A stretch of DNA of 64,000 nt from an uncultured Butyricicoccus sp. (GTDB lineage Bacteria > Bacillota > Clostridia > Oscillospirales > Butyricicoccaceae), in NCBI GenBank assembly GCA_959018045.1, contig CAUEJN010000001.1:1-64000 (forward strand), written 5' to 3'. The notes beneath the pieces are model-generated. The model saw only the letters and a program-made list of their open reading frames with translations. It had not been told where the DNA came from and searched no databases. This document shows, in pieces, positions 32,583 through 41,868 of this stretch (the first letter of the stretch is position 1; every line of letters begins with the position of its first letter). The position numbers were made by a program, and so were the translations under genes.

Positions 32583-35500
32583 TTTCACCGACGTTGCAAA
32601 GGGCTCCTGGAAGGATTCCGCTATCGGCTACTGCTACATCAACGGCATCGTAATCGGTGTTGGCAATAACAAGTTCGAGCCCGATCGTGCAATCACCGAT
32701 GCTGAGTTCGTAACCATGGTTGTTCGTGCAATGGGTTACGAGACCCCGGACATGAAGCAGAACTATCCGTACTCCTACATGTCCAACGCTCAGGCAGTAG
32801 GTCTGCTGGACGGCACCAACATGGTAGCTTCCACCGACGCTCTGCGTGGTGAGGACGCTCAGGTTATCTACAACGCTCTGTTCACCGACTACGCTCGTGG
32901 CGCTAAGCTGGTTAACACCACCCACGGCACCTCTGTTGAGACTTACCCGACCCTGGCTGAGTCCGTTTGGGGTCTGTCTCGTGCAGCAGTAGGCGAGTGG
33001 AAGGAAGACAAGGAGACCGGTAAGGACTACATGTCTACCTGCGAGGCTCATACCTGGGTTGTTACTGGCAACGTAGTTGAGATCGACAAGGTTAACTACA
33101 TCCAGGCTCTGCCGATCGAAGACGGCGAAACCGATCTGTATGCTAAGGCTAAGGCTAAGGACAATGCACCGTACTACTTCAAGTATGACGGCGACGTAGA
33201 TGCTCTGAAGGGCTACCAGGTAGAGCTGTGGGGCGAAGGCGACCACTCTGAGCCTGAGTACACCACCATCGACAACGTTGATGGCAAGGTAAAGGGCTAC
33301 ATCTACTCTTCTGACTGGAACATCAAGGCAATCAAGACCGTTAAGGGTCAGACTGCTTATGATTACAACGCTTCCATGGACGATGAGAAGACCAACGGCT
33401 CCATCGAGACCGCTGACATCGACGTAGATCTGGACAACGTACAGAACTACACCAAGGACGGCAAGCTGTACGGCAAGCTGATGGACAAGAAGGACGTTGA
33501 GAAGGCTCTGAACGTCAAGAACTCCACCAAGTACAACCTGATCGACTGGGATTCCGACGGTTCTGTTGATTACATCGACGCTACCACCTACGAGTACTAC
33601 GAGGTTGACTCTGTCACCAAGACCAAGGTTCGCCTGAAGGGCTTTGATGGCAAGGTTGCAATGACTCTGGACGTTGATGGCGAGACCGACGACGTTAAGA
33701 TCGACGACAAGAAGTACACCGTTAAGGCTGAGCTGCCGACCGACCTGAAGGAAGGCGACATCATCGAGGTTTCGATGAACAACGTTGCAGCTAAGAAGGA
33801 GCTCATCTCCAACTGGACTGTTAAGGTTGTAGAGCCCGAGACCAAGGACGTTACCGAGGTTGACACCAAGAAGGGTGTTGAGTTCGACGACGAGCTGATC
33901 AAGGTTGCTAACGAGGAGTACACCTTCGCAACCGATGGTGAGAAGGCTTCCAAGACCTATGACAACATGGACGAGGATACCGACATCGCTTGGGATCTGT
34001 GGCGTGATGCAAACGGCTTCATTATCAAGATGCAGCCCTCTGACTCCTCCACTGGCTACCTGTTCGTAACTGGTTACGAAGAAGGCCAGAACAAGACCGG
34101 TAAGCGCGATCTGATGGTTGTTTCCGGCGTTTACGGCGACAACACCGAGGCTAAGGACGTTAAGCTGGTAAACAACGCTGCAATCTATCTGTACGACAAC
34201 AAGGATGCAAAGAATGTTTACGATAAGGATGAGCATGCTCTGGTAACCAAGGCTGTTGATACCGACGGCGACGGCGATACCGAGGCTCTGGTTAACACTG
34301 ATATCATTGGTCATGCTTATCGTTACACTGCTAACGAGGATGGCCAGATCACCAAGCTGGTTCGCGTTGCAACCGATAAGAGCGCCAATGATTATTCCTT
34401 CGATGAGAAGACCGACGTTCTGAAGGCAAATGATAAGAATCATTATCTGGATGAGTCCAAGGTAATCTTTGCTGTTAACTCCAGCGAGTGGACCAAGGAT
34501 GGCGCAACTAAGGAGCTGAGCACCAGCGACGTTCTGGCCGTTGCATACAAGGACGTTCCGACCATCGGCAACAAGGATAGCGACGAAAAGACCAAGGCTG
34601 ACGAGGGCGTTCAGTACGATCTGGACTCCGATAAGGAAACCATCACCGCTGCTGTTCTGGGTGTTAACACCTTCCGTTACTTCGGTAACACCACCAACAA
34701 GTCTGGTCTGGTTACCAAGATGTCCTACAAGCCCAAGGATGACGTTTACGTAATCGAGGCTACTATCGCAGGCGAGTCCGAGACCGAGTTCACCACCATC
34801 GATGCAGATGATGTTGAGATGAAGGGTGCTAAGGATCTGGATACCATGTACGCCCTGCTGACCAAGGGCGAGGATGCTAAGAATGGTCTGTACGCTGAGA
34901 TGGACTTCAATGCAGACGGTAAGGTTATCGCTATCGATCTGATGATCGATACCTACGAGAACCTGGCTGCTGTTGAGAAGGCTCAGACTGATGGAATCAA
35001 GGGTTATGGCGTAGCTCGTGTTGTTATCAACCGTGTATCTACCCAGAACCGCATCCTGACCTCTCAGGCAAAGAGCGATGGCAATGGCAAGGTTTACACC
35101 AGAAGCGCTCAGACTCTGAAGCAGAACTTTGACATCACCGATGATACCAAGTACTACGAGGTTGACGCTGATCTCGAGCTCCCGGCTAACGGCAAGTACC
35201 TGAATGCATATGCAGATGCATTTGCTAAGGAGTTCCGTCTGAAGGATATCTCTGAGGGTGACGTTACCGATCTGGATTCCTTCATCCGCACCAAGACCGA
35301 CGACGACGAGTACGTTGTAGCCGACGTTATCTACGACGACGGCGATGCTGTTGCTGTATACTACTACAAGGATACCGTTGCTGAGGCTAAGGTTAAAGAT
35401 GCTATCGCAGTTGACGATGTCAAGATCGATATCATTGGCAAAACTTCGCCGGTTACTGAGAAGTACGATTATCGCACGATTGGTGATGCAGTAGTTGATA

Positions 35501-36279
35501 CTGCTAAGGCTCCGGTTGTTTCTCCTGCTAACAAGAAGGTAAGCGCAGCGTATGCTGCTGATGGCAAGATTCAGATTAGCGTAGAGAATGGCGCTATGGC
35601 TGGCGACTACAAGGTAACTCTGTTTGCAGAGGACGGCAAGACTAAAGGTACCTTCACTGTCACCGTAGAGTCTGACGTAAAGTCTGAGATGAACGTTGAG
35701 AATGCAAGTCAGCTGAAAGCTGCACTGGAAAATGTGGATGTTACTACCATCAACCTTAAGGCAGATATCGCTCTGAGTAAAGCTCTGACTATTGACCGTG
35801 CAGTAACCATCAATGGTAATGGTCACTCTCTGGATAAGAATGTTGTAATTGGCTCGCAGGGCAAGAATGTTACTCTGAACGATGTTGAAGTTAACAACAA
35901 CGAGGATGCTTATGCTGTACAGGTATATGACACCTATGGTGTAACCCTTAACAACGTTACCGCAACTTCTTCTCAGAAGGGTGCAATCCTGATTAACGGT
36001 TCTACTGTTAAGCTGACCGGTACCACCACTGTTGACGGCCCTTGGGGCGGCATTGAAGTATCCAAGGGTAAGAACGCTAAGGGTATGCCTGAGCTGACTG
36101 TTGAAGGCACTCTGGTAAACAACTCTAACGGTGTTGTTCTGTGGATCGATGGCTACAAGCAGGGTACTACAGATGTAGCAGCGGATATCATTACTGCTGA
36201 TGCAGTTAAGGGTATGGATGACTACCAGATTCGCGTTGTTGACCACGAGGGTCACCATCAGCTGCACTTCTTCAAGTAA
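32314..36279 (+). CDS. S-layer protein 2 (SLH domains, giant surface protein)
   Basis: A 1321-residue paralogue of S-layer protein 1. The signal peptide and the three SLH-type repeats (first ~225 residues) are nearly identical to it. The middle is diverged but collinear (for example NIKAIKTVKGQTAYDYNASM and KYNLIDWDSDGSVDYIDATT have counterparts in protein 1). The C-terminus differs completely: about 190 residues of right-handed beta-helix type repeats (SQLKAALENVDVTTINLKAD, ALTIDRAVTINGNGHSLDKN, YGVTLNNVTATSSQKGAILI). ATG at 32314. Codon bias indicates very high expression. It may be a second lattice subunit or an alternative S-layer form. Confidence 0.9.
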   Translation: MKNLKKVLAMVLAFACTFSMFAGAKVFEDVPAGSDYSEAVTMLSDLGVIQGKDDGKYHPEDTITRAEACAMIARLMTGDPNVSQYVGAQSFTDVAKGSWKDSAIGYCYINGIVIGVGNNKFEPDRAITDAEFVTMVVRAMGYETPDMKQNYPYSYMSNAQAVGLLDGTNMVASTDALRGEDAQVIYNALFTDYARGAKLVNTTHGTSVETYPTLAESVWGLSRAAVGEWKEDKETGKDYMSTCEAHTWVVTGNVVEIDKVNYIQALPIEDGETDLYAKAKAKDNAPYYFKYDGDVDALKGYQVELWGEGDHSEPEYTTIDNVDGKVKGYIYSSDWNIKAIKTVKGQTAYDYNASMDDEKTNGSIETADIDVDLDNVQNYTKDGKLYGKLMDKKDVEKALNVKNSTKYNLIDWDSDGSVDYIDATTYEYYEVDSVTKTKVRLKGFDGKVAMTLDVDGETDDVKIDDKKYTVKAELPTDLKEGDIIEVSMNNVAAKKELISNWTVKVVEPETKDVTEVDTKKGVEFDDELIKVANEEYTFATDGEKASKTYDNMDEDTDIAWDLWRDANGFIIKMQPSDSSTGYLFVTGYEEGQNKTGKRDLMVVSGVYGDNTEAKDVKLVNNAAIYLYDNKDAKNVYDKDEHALVTKAVDTDGDGDTEALVNTDIIGHAYRYTANEDGQITKLVRVATDKSANDYSFDEKTDVLKANDKNHYLDESKVIFAVNSSEWTKDGATKELSTSDVLAVAYKDVPTIGNKDSDEKTKADEGVQYDLDSDKETITAAVLGVNTFRYFGNTTNKSGLVTKMSYKPKDDVYVIEATIAGESETEFTTIDADDVEMKGAKDLDTMYALLTKGEDAKNGLYAEMDFNADGKVIAIDLMIDTYENLAAVEKAQTDGIKGYGVARVVINRVSTQNRILTSQAKSDGNGKVYTRSAQTLKQNFDITDDTKYYEVDADLELPANGKYLNAYADAFAKEFRLKDISEGDVTDLDSFIRTKTDDDEYVVADVIYDDGDAVAVYYYKDTVAEAKVKDAIAVDDVKIDIIGKTSPVTEKYDYRTIGDAVVDTAKAPVVSPANKKVSAAYAADGKIQISVENGAMAGDYKVTLFAEDGKTKGTFTVTVESDVKSEMNVENASQLKAALENVDVTTINLKADIALSKALTIDRAVTINGNGHSLDKNVVIGSQGKNVTLNDVEVNNNEDAYAVQVYDTYGVTLNNVTATSSQKGAILINGSTVKLTGTTTVDGPWGGIEVSKGKNAKGMPELTVEGTLVNNSNGVVLWIDGYKQGTTDVAADIITADAVKGMDDYQIRVVDHEGHHQLHFFK

Positions 36280-36586
36280 TTCAGCTTCCTAGAAACTGAA
36301 TAACTTCTAAGAACCCCAAAAGGGCTCCGCTTCGGCGGGGCCCTTTTTCTATGCCTTCCTATCAAAAACCTGATCTTTAAGTGGAAGATTTTTCCATAAA
36401 AAGTCTGGAATTTTGTAACTAAAATGTCACCTTAATAAAGTATTTTCAAATTGTTCACAAACGAGGGGAACTTTTCATTGTTCCCGTTCGTCTATTATGA
36501 TAGAATAGGGATAACAAGGTATCCTTTATCGCCCGGTCGCCGTCAGCGTCCGGCGAAAAAAACCGGAAATGAGGAGGTCTTACTCA
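36280..36586. other. Intergenic region between S-layer gene 2 and the stalk genes
   Basis: 307 bp: the S-layer 2 terminator, then AT-rich DNA with a TATGAT (36496-36501) that may be the -10 for the next gene; no clear -35. No palindrome mosaic here. Confidence 0.4.
36321..36350 (+). terminator. Terminator of S-layer gene 2
   Basis: AGGGCTCCGC-TTCG-GCGGGGCCCT followed by TTTTTCT. Confidence 0.9.
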
Positions 36587-38689
36587 ATGAAATTCATCAA
36601 GCGTTTGGGTGCGCTCTTTGTCGCCCTCTGCCTGATGGCCACCATGGTTCCCGCAGCTTTTGCCGCTGACGCAAAGACAACCGGAGCCATTACCCTCACC
36701 ATCGGCAGCTCGACCATGTCGGTCAATGGTACTTCTACCACCATTGATGCCCAGGGTTCCCGCGCAACTCTCTACAAGGGCTATACCATGCTTCCGCTGC
36801 GCTCTGTCGTCGAGAACATGGGCGGCACGGTAGACTGGAACGCGGCAAACCAGAAGATTACGCTCAAGTATAACGGCTCCACGGTCACCATGACCCTGGG
36901 TTCCAAGACCGCTTATGCAAACGGCGTGGCAAAGTCCATGTCTGTCGCACCCTTCACCGACAACGGACGTACTTACGTCTGGCTGCGCTCGCTGGAGTTC
37001 TTCCCGGGCGTAACCGTTGGCTGGCGTGCTGATACCCGTCAGGCAACCGTCATTTACCCGATGGTCGCGGGCTCTACCCTGGCGACCCAGCCGGTACAGC
37101 TCAAGATCACCAACACCTCGACCGTTGCTTATAAGGAGATCCGCTTTGCACCCGCAGGTACCGAGAGTTGGGGCGGTAATGTCCTGACCACCCAGCTGTA
37201 CGCAAACAGCATCCAGACGGTCACGGCAAACATGGCGAAGGTCAAGTACGATATGCAGCTGACCGGCGCTTACGGTTATAAGTCTTACATCCGTAACCTG
37301 GATTTTACGAACGCAGGCTCTTACGGTTCGCTGACCATCACCTCGGCGGACGCTGCGACCCTGGTACTGGACGGCGTACTGGCTTCGGGCACTGACTCGA
37401 ACGTCCTGCTGACCGTTCGCAACAACACCGGCAACGTCATCACCTCGATCGTTTACGGCTCGGCAGCAACCGGCGTATGGTCTGACGAGCAGCTGGCAAC
37501 CCGTTACCTGGCAGCCGGCGGCTACACCACCATGACCCTGCCTTACGCTTCCGCGAAGCCCTATTACGACTTCCGCATTACTTACCAGAGCGGCTGGCAG
37601 GTCACTTACACCAACGTAAATCTGGCTTCGTCCTGGGGCACCCAGATGGTAACCTTCAATGCAAACGGACAGGTTTCCTACGCGAACTCGTCCACCTCGA
37701 CCAACAGCGGCAGCACCGAGATTACCTTCAAGAACAGCTACGGCAAGACCGTTTACGAGCTGCGTATGGCACTGTCCAACACCGACTCGGCATTCCGTAA
37801 CGCAAAGAACCTGATCGATACCACCAAGAATGGCAACACCGATAAGTTCAGCATCGACCTGACCGGTATGCGCAAGTGGTACATCCGTGCATACGATAAG
37901 GACGGCGACGTCATCGAGTCCGGCAGCGTCACCTTCTCGTCCACCAATCCCAAGAGCGCTACCATCACCCTCAAGAAGAGCGGCTTTGCACTTGGTTCGT
38001 CTTCGTCCTCGAACGATGGTCTGCTGATCTCCAATCTGTCTGGTAAGGACATCTATGGTATGTTCGTCATCGATCCGGATGATAAGATCAAGGATAGCTG
38101 GGATTATGAAGACTTCAACGATGAGTACGACGATATCGGTGATCTGGACAAGGGTGAGTACGATATCTTTGATCTCGATCTGTATGGTAAAAACGACAAC
38201 GAGATGAGACTGATTGTCTTCAGGGACAAGAATAACCTTGTCGAGAAGAAGATTTCGTTCAACAAGAATATCTCGGATATCGGTGTTATCTGCATCACCA
38301 GCCTGTCTTCGAGCGGCATCAAGTACTACGATGATGGCGCAGATGATCTGGCCGATGGCAAACTGGTATTTGCAGTTTATAACAGTGACAGCAAGTATGA
38401 GCTGAAGAATGTCTATGTTCGCAAGGCAAGCAAGGGCGATGCAGACGATGATGACAATGTTAGTGACTTTGACGGTAAGAAGGTATGGTCGTCGACCGAT
38501 CTGTCTACCGAGACTGGCAAGTCTGAGGTCTTTGAAAATGACGAATGGGGCAATGAGGGTTATTACGACTTCCTGTTCGAGTTTGAAGGCAACCGTTGTG
38601 TCACCGTGGACAACGAGGATCTGAGCGATTACGATTATTTCGTACAGTTCAACGTTGATCGTGACGGCGCTGATGTAGACGGCGAATAA
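36587..38689 (+). CDS. Secreted stalk-domain protein (copper amine oxidase N-domain-like) 1
   Basis: A 700-residue exported protein. A signal peptide (MKFIKRLGALFVALCLMATM, then VPAAFA) precedes a Cu_amine_oxidN1-type domain at about 35-165 (GYTMLPLRSVVENMGGTVDW, NAANQKITLKYNGSTVTMTL). This module is common in Clostridia surface proteins and implies no oxidase activity. Several beta-sandwich units follow, each about 100 residues, with related openings (LKITNTSTVAYKEIRFAPAG; LLTVRNNTGNVITSIVYGSA; ITFKNSYGKTVYELRMALSN; LLISNLSGKDIYGMFVIDPD). The tail is very acidic. No SLH or LPXTG anchor is seen. ATG at 36587 after GAGGAGG. Confidence 0.8.
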   Translation: MKFIKRLGALFVALCLMATMVPAAFAADAKTTGAITLTIGSSTMSVNGTSTTIDAQGSRATLYKGYTMLPLRSVVENMGGTVDWNAANQKITLKYNGSTVTMTLGSKTAYANGVAKSMSVAPFTDNGRTYVWLRSLEFFPGVTVGWRADTRQATVIYPMVAGSTLATQPVQLKITNTSTVAYKEIRFAPAGTESWGGNVLTTQLYANSIQTVTANMAKVKYDMQLTGAYGYKSYIRNLDFTNAGSYGSLTITSADAATLVLDGVLASGTDSNVLLTVRNNTGNVITSIVYGSAATGVWSDEQLATRYLAAGGYTTMTLPYASAKPYYDFRITYQSGWQVTYTNVNLASSWGTQMVTFNANGQVSYANSSTSTNSGSTEITFKNSYGKTVYELRMALSNTDSAFRNAKNLIDTTKNGNTDKFSIDLTGMRKWYIRAYDKDGDVIESGSVTFSSTNPKSATITLKKSGFALGSSSSSNDGLLISNLSGKDIYGMFVIDPDDKIKDSWDYEDFNDEYDDIGDLDKGEYDIFDLDLYGKNDNEMRLIVFRDKNNLVEKKISFNKNISDIGVICITSLSSSGIKYYDDGADDLADGKLVFAVYNSDSKYELKNVYVRKASKGDADDDDNVSDFDGKKVWSSTDLSTETGKSEVFENDEWGNEGYYDFLFEFEGNRCVTVDNEDLSDYDYFVQFNVDRDGADVDGE

Positions 38690-38708
38690 ATCCTACACAG
38701 TATAAAAG

Positions 38709-38738
38709 TCCCCCGGCCATACCGGTCGGGGGATTTTT
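38709..38738 (+). terminator. Terminator after stalk protein gene 1
   Basis: TCCCCCGGCC and CGGTCGGGGGA form a stem followed by TTTTT. Confidence 0.85.
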
Positions 38739-38790
38739 AGATAAGGGACGATTCAGGGACGTCCGATGGATTACAAGGAGGAATCACACA

Positions 38791-40554
38791 ATGAAATTGC
38801 GAAAACGGCTGAGTGCGCTGATCGTGAGCGCAGCTCTGCTGCTGACTGCACTGCCGGCGATTGCGCCCGCAACCGCGTCAGCGGCAACGACGATGGGCTC
38901 CATCGTTCTGACGATTGACAGCCCGACCATGACGGTGAACGGCACGTCCAAGGCAATCGATGCCGAGGGCAGCAAGCCGGCACTGGATGCCGGCGGCTAT
39001 ACCATGCTGCCGCTGCGCGGCGTGGTAGAGGCGATGGGCGGCAGCCTGACCTGGGATGCGGCAAACCGTATCGTTACCATGGTAAAGGATGGCCAGACCA
39101 TCAAGGTACCGATCGGCTCGACCAAGCTGACCGTGGACGGTGTCCAGAAGGACATGCTGGCAAACAACGGCACCTACAAGGCTGCATACATCAATAAGTC
39201 CGGCCGCACGCTGGTTCACGTGCGTGCACTCCAGGCGTTCAATAACACCACCTGCACCTGGAACCAGGCAACCAAGCAGGTAACAGTCACTTACCCGACC
39301 AATACCCCTACGGTATCTTCCAAGAACTACCGCGTTGATCTGATTAACCAGACCGGCGCAGACATCAATGCACTGTACTATAGATCTGGACCAAATGGTA
39401 CGTATGGAAAGAATGTGCTGACGACTGCGATCAAGAAAAATAGCACCGGCTCGATTTATATTTCAGTTCCTGATAATGCAGTCAGCAGAGTATATGATTT
39501 TTACACTGAGGGCAGCGGTACAAATGTTTACAGTGGTATTAATCTGACTGGTGCCAATGCCTACGTTACCGTTCTGCTCAAGGAGAACGGCAAGTTCGAG
39601 CAGGCAAACGACAAGACCATCACGGTATCTTCGGGCAACACCGCACTCAAGGTCGAGAACAATTCCAAGCTGGATATTGAAAAGCTGTACATGTCCAAGG
39701 ACAGCAGCTTTTCGAGCTCGGAGATCATCTGGGACAAGACCATCGACGCAGGCGATGACGAGACCATCGACATCAATCTGGACGGCACCAAGACCTGGTA
39801 CTTCCAGGTCGTCGACGAGGATGGCGATAAGTACTCGAGCGGCAAGGTAACCTTCTCGAGCAGCACGGTCAAGAGCGCAACCCTGACCTTCTCGAGCAGC
39901 AAGAAGCTGTCGCTCAAGGGCTCGTCGAGTGACGGTGATATTACAGTTGCGATTGTCAACGACACCGGGACCAAGATTCGAAAAGCTTATCTGGTCGATA
40001 AGGGCGATGGCCGGAATTTTGACATTGATAAATATGACAAAGATGACGACATTTTGGACGATAACAGTGGCCTGAAGGCTGGCGAGTATATTGTCCTAGA
40101 AGATATCGCGGAAGCTGACAAATACGATATCGTGCTATACTATGGTTCTGGCGATAATGATTTTGACTATTTTTCGGTAAACTTGGAAGACGCCGATACG
40201 TATGCATTGATTTATGTCAATAATGATAGTAAAGATCGTTTCAGTGGAAGCGTTTACACGGACAATGATGATGAGATGATTATCGGCGTATATAATGATA
40301 CGGATGATAATCTATCCGATGTGAGAGTAAGAGAGCAGGATAATAACAGAAAGATTAAAGATATTGGCTCTCTGAAGGATGGATCTATTTCCTTTGTTGA
40401 GGTAAATACCGATGACAATCCGGATATCAATATCAACTGGTCGGATAATTCCAGCGGCATTGACATTGACGATTTGGATGAGGAAAACCCGTTTGCGGTT
40501 ATCACTCTAAAAGACAAGGATGACTATTCCCTAGATAGCATCGACGATATCTGA
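38791..40554 (+). CDS. Secreted stalk-domain protein (copper amine oxidase N-domain-like) 2
   Basis: A 587-residue paralogue of the preceding protein. It has a signal peptide (MKLRKRLSALIVSAALLLTA, ending near ATASA), the same N-terminal stalk domain (GYTMLPLRGVVEAMGGSLTW, DAANRIVTMVKDGQTIKVPI, GRTLVHVRALQAFNNTTCTW) and repeated beta-sandwich units (YRVDLINQTGADINALYYRS; ALKVENNSKLDIEKLYMSKD; ITVAIVNDTGTKIRKAYLVD). The second half becomes AT-richer and extremely Asp-rich, possibly calcium-binding, though no canonical EF-hand is seen. ATG at 38791 after AAGGAGG. It has its own flanking terminators. Confidence 0.8.
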   Translation: MKLRKRLSALIVSAALLLTALPAIAPATASAATTMGSIVLTIDSPTMTVNGTSKAIDAEGSKPALDAGGYTMLPLRGVVEAMGGSLTWDAANRIVTMVKDGQTIKVPIGSTKLTVDGVQKDMLANNGTYKAAYINKSGRTLVHVRALQAFNNTTCTWNQATKQVTVTYPTNTPTVSSKNYRVDLINQTGADINALYYRSGPNGTYGKNVLTTAIKKNSTGSIYISVPDNAVSRVYDFYTEGSGTNVYSGINLTGANAYVTVLLKENGKFEQANDKTITVSSGNTALKVENNSKLDIEKLYMSKDSSFSSSEIIWDKTIDAGDDETIDINLDGTKTWYFQVVDEDGDKYSSGKVTFSSSTVKSATLTFSSSKKLSLKGSSSDGDITVAIVNDTGTKIRKAYLVDKGDGRNFDIDKYDKDDDILDDNSGLKAGEYIVLEDIAEADKYDIVLYYGSGDNDFDYFSVNLEDADTYALIYVNNDSKDRFSGSVYTDNDDEMIIGVYNDTDDNLSDVRVREQDNNRKIKDIGSLKDGSISFVEVNTDDNPDININWSDNSSGIDIDDLDEENPFAVITLKDKDDYSLDSIDDI

Positions 40555-40566
40555 TCACACAAATGC

Positions 40567-40600
40567 AAACCCCTGCTAACTAGCAGGGGTTTTGTGTTTG
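40567..40600 (+). terminator. Terminator after stalk protein gene 2
   Basis: AAACCCCTGCTA-AC-TAGCAGGGGTTT, a perfect 12-bp stem, then TGTGTTTG. Confidence 0.85.
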
Positions 40601-40785
40601 CCGTGCAGAGTAAGCAGAGTAAAGTGTAATATAACAGATAAGAAACGATACAAAAAGTCAAAGTTACAAAGATTTCAGTAAAAAAAAGTGACAAAAAGGT
40701 TAAATAACCGAAAAAAGGGTTTCTTTTGAAACAATAATTTGCTATAATGAGACATCATAATAGGTGACGGGAGGTTAAACCTCTT

Positions 40786-41127
40786 ATGAATATTCAAATT
40801 TTTGGAAAAAGTAAGTCGTTTGACACAAAAAAGGCCGAAAGATGGTTCAAAGAACGCGGTATTAAGTTCCAGTCGATTGATCTTGCACGATACGGCATGT
40901 CGCGCGGGGAATTCGACAGCGTAAAGCGTGCGGTTGGATCGATCGAGTCGCTGATTGACGAGAAAGCCAAGGGAGCAGCGGCGCTCAGGTATTTGGCTTA
41001 CGAGTCCGATCAGGAGGAGAAACTGCTCGAAGAACCCGCTCTGCTGCGCGCACCGATCGTGCGCAACGGCAAACAGGCGACAGTGGGGTATGCACCTGAC
41101 GTGTGGGAGAAATGGGCAAAGGAGTAA
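40786..41127 (+). CDS. ArsC/Spx-fold protein lacking the catalytic cysteine
   Basis: A 113-residue protein of the ArsC/Spx thioredoxin-like family: MNIQIFGKSKSFDTKKAERW, then FKERGIKFQSIDLARYGMSR and EPALLRAPIVRNGKQATVGY. Related Clostridia proteins carry a cysteine where this one has Ser11 (family pattern K-x-C-F-D-T-K-K), and the whole protein contains no cysteine at all, so reductase or redox-switch chemistry is excluded. It may act as a Spx-like RNA-polymerase-binding adaptor or be a diverged relic. ATG follows GGGAGG. It is a single-gene unit. Confidence 0.8.
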   Translation: MNIQIFGKSKSFDTKKAERWFKERGIKFQSIDLARYGMSRGEFDSVKRAVGSIESLIDEKAKGAAALRYLAYESDQEEKLLEEPALLRAPIVRNGKQATVGYAPDVWEKWAKE

Positions 41128-41322
41128 CCAAAAGATCGAGGGGTATAATTTGTAATCGTTTGCCAGAAGGATCGATTTGCGTTGCGGCAGAAAAAAATCG
41201 GTTTGTGGGTATGATTCGTAAAAGAATCAGGCCATAAAAATCAAGCGAAGATGGCATCATAAATACAGAAGATAAGCAATGCCCGATGCGTGTGAGATGG
41301 TTTGGGCAGGTAGGAGGTATCT

Positions 41323-41739
41323 ATGCTGTTTACGGAGCTGAAAAAGATTCAAGAGAACGATATTGAACAGACATTGACCGAGAAGCTGAAGGCGCGGGGC
41401 ATTGACCCGTCGATTTTGCAGCAGGAGCTTGGTGAAACCGAAGTGACGGTTGAGCAGTTGATTTCCGAGGTCGTCGAGGGACTGATTGCGCAGGCTGCTG
41501 ATGCCAACCGCGAGAGCTTCCGCGCGCGCCAGCGCAAGGGCTTTGAGCAGGCGCACGCAGCGGGCAAGTCAGTGGGCCGTCCGTCGCGCAAGTCGCCCGA
41601 GTCCTTCCGTCAGGTGCAGCAGATGTATGAGATGCACGAGATCAGCGGTACACAGGCGGCGGCTCTGCTGGGTGTTGCACGCGGTACGTTTTACCGCTGG
41701 CTCAAGGAAGCGCACGAGGGCGCGCAGCAGGCGCCGTAA
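41323..41739 (+). CDS. Orphan resolvase-type helix-turn-helix protein
   Basis: A 138-residue protein. The C-terminal half matches the DNA-binding end of serine resolvases/invertases: RARQRKGFEQAHAAGKSVGR, then the HTH segment ISGTQAAALLGVARGTFYRW. The N-terminal half is short and helical (ELKKIQENDIEQTLTEKLKA) with no Y-x-R-V-S catalytic motif, so it cannot be a recombinase. ATG at 41323 after TAGGAGGT. It may be a regulator built from a recombinase DNA-binding domain; the target is unknown. Confidence 0.7.
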   Translation: MLFTELKKIQENDIEQTLTEKLKARGIDPSILQQELGETEVTVEQLISEVVEGLIAQAADANRESFRARQRKGFEQAHAAGKSVGRPSRKSPESFRQVQQMYEMHEISGTQAAALLGVARGTFYRWLKEAHEGAQQAP

Positions 41740-41749
41740 CACAAAAAAA

Positions 41750-41769
41750 GAGGGTACGATCGTACCCTC
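41750..41769. terminator. Perfect palindrome between convergent genes
   Basis: GAGGGTACGATCGTACCCTC, a perfect 20-bp palindrome. On the reverse strand it is followed by seven T, so it should terminate the reverse transcript; forward termination would be weaker. Confidence 0.75.
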
Positions 41770-41838
41770 GTCTTTCGCTCCCAGCATGGAAACTGAGATC
41801 AATACTTTAATTCCGCTTCCCGTATTGGAACCAGTCAG

Positions 41839-41868
41839 GCCGTTCCGTATGGAGCGGTCTTTTTTTAT
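41839..41868 (+). terminator. Forward terminator
   Basis: GGCCGTTCC-GTAT-GGAGCGGTC stem followed by TTTTTTTATT, overlapping the 3' end of the convergent reverse gene. Confidence 0.7.

Noticed and set aside
32287..36267. A 1326-codon open frame antisense to S-layer gene 2
   Set aside because: Same cause as for gene 1: codon bias of the abundant forward protein. The sense frame has signal peptide, SLH repeats, promoter and terminator.
36587..40554. Annotation as copper amine oxidases
   Set aside because: Only the N-terminal stalk-like domain matches; there is no catalytic domain or topaquinone site.
40786..41127. Annotation as arsenate reductase
   Set aside because: No cysteine is present, so the reaction is not possible.
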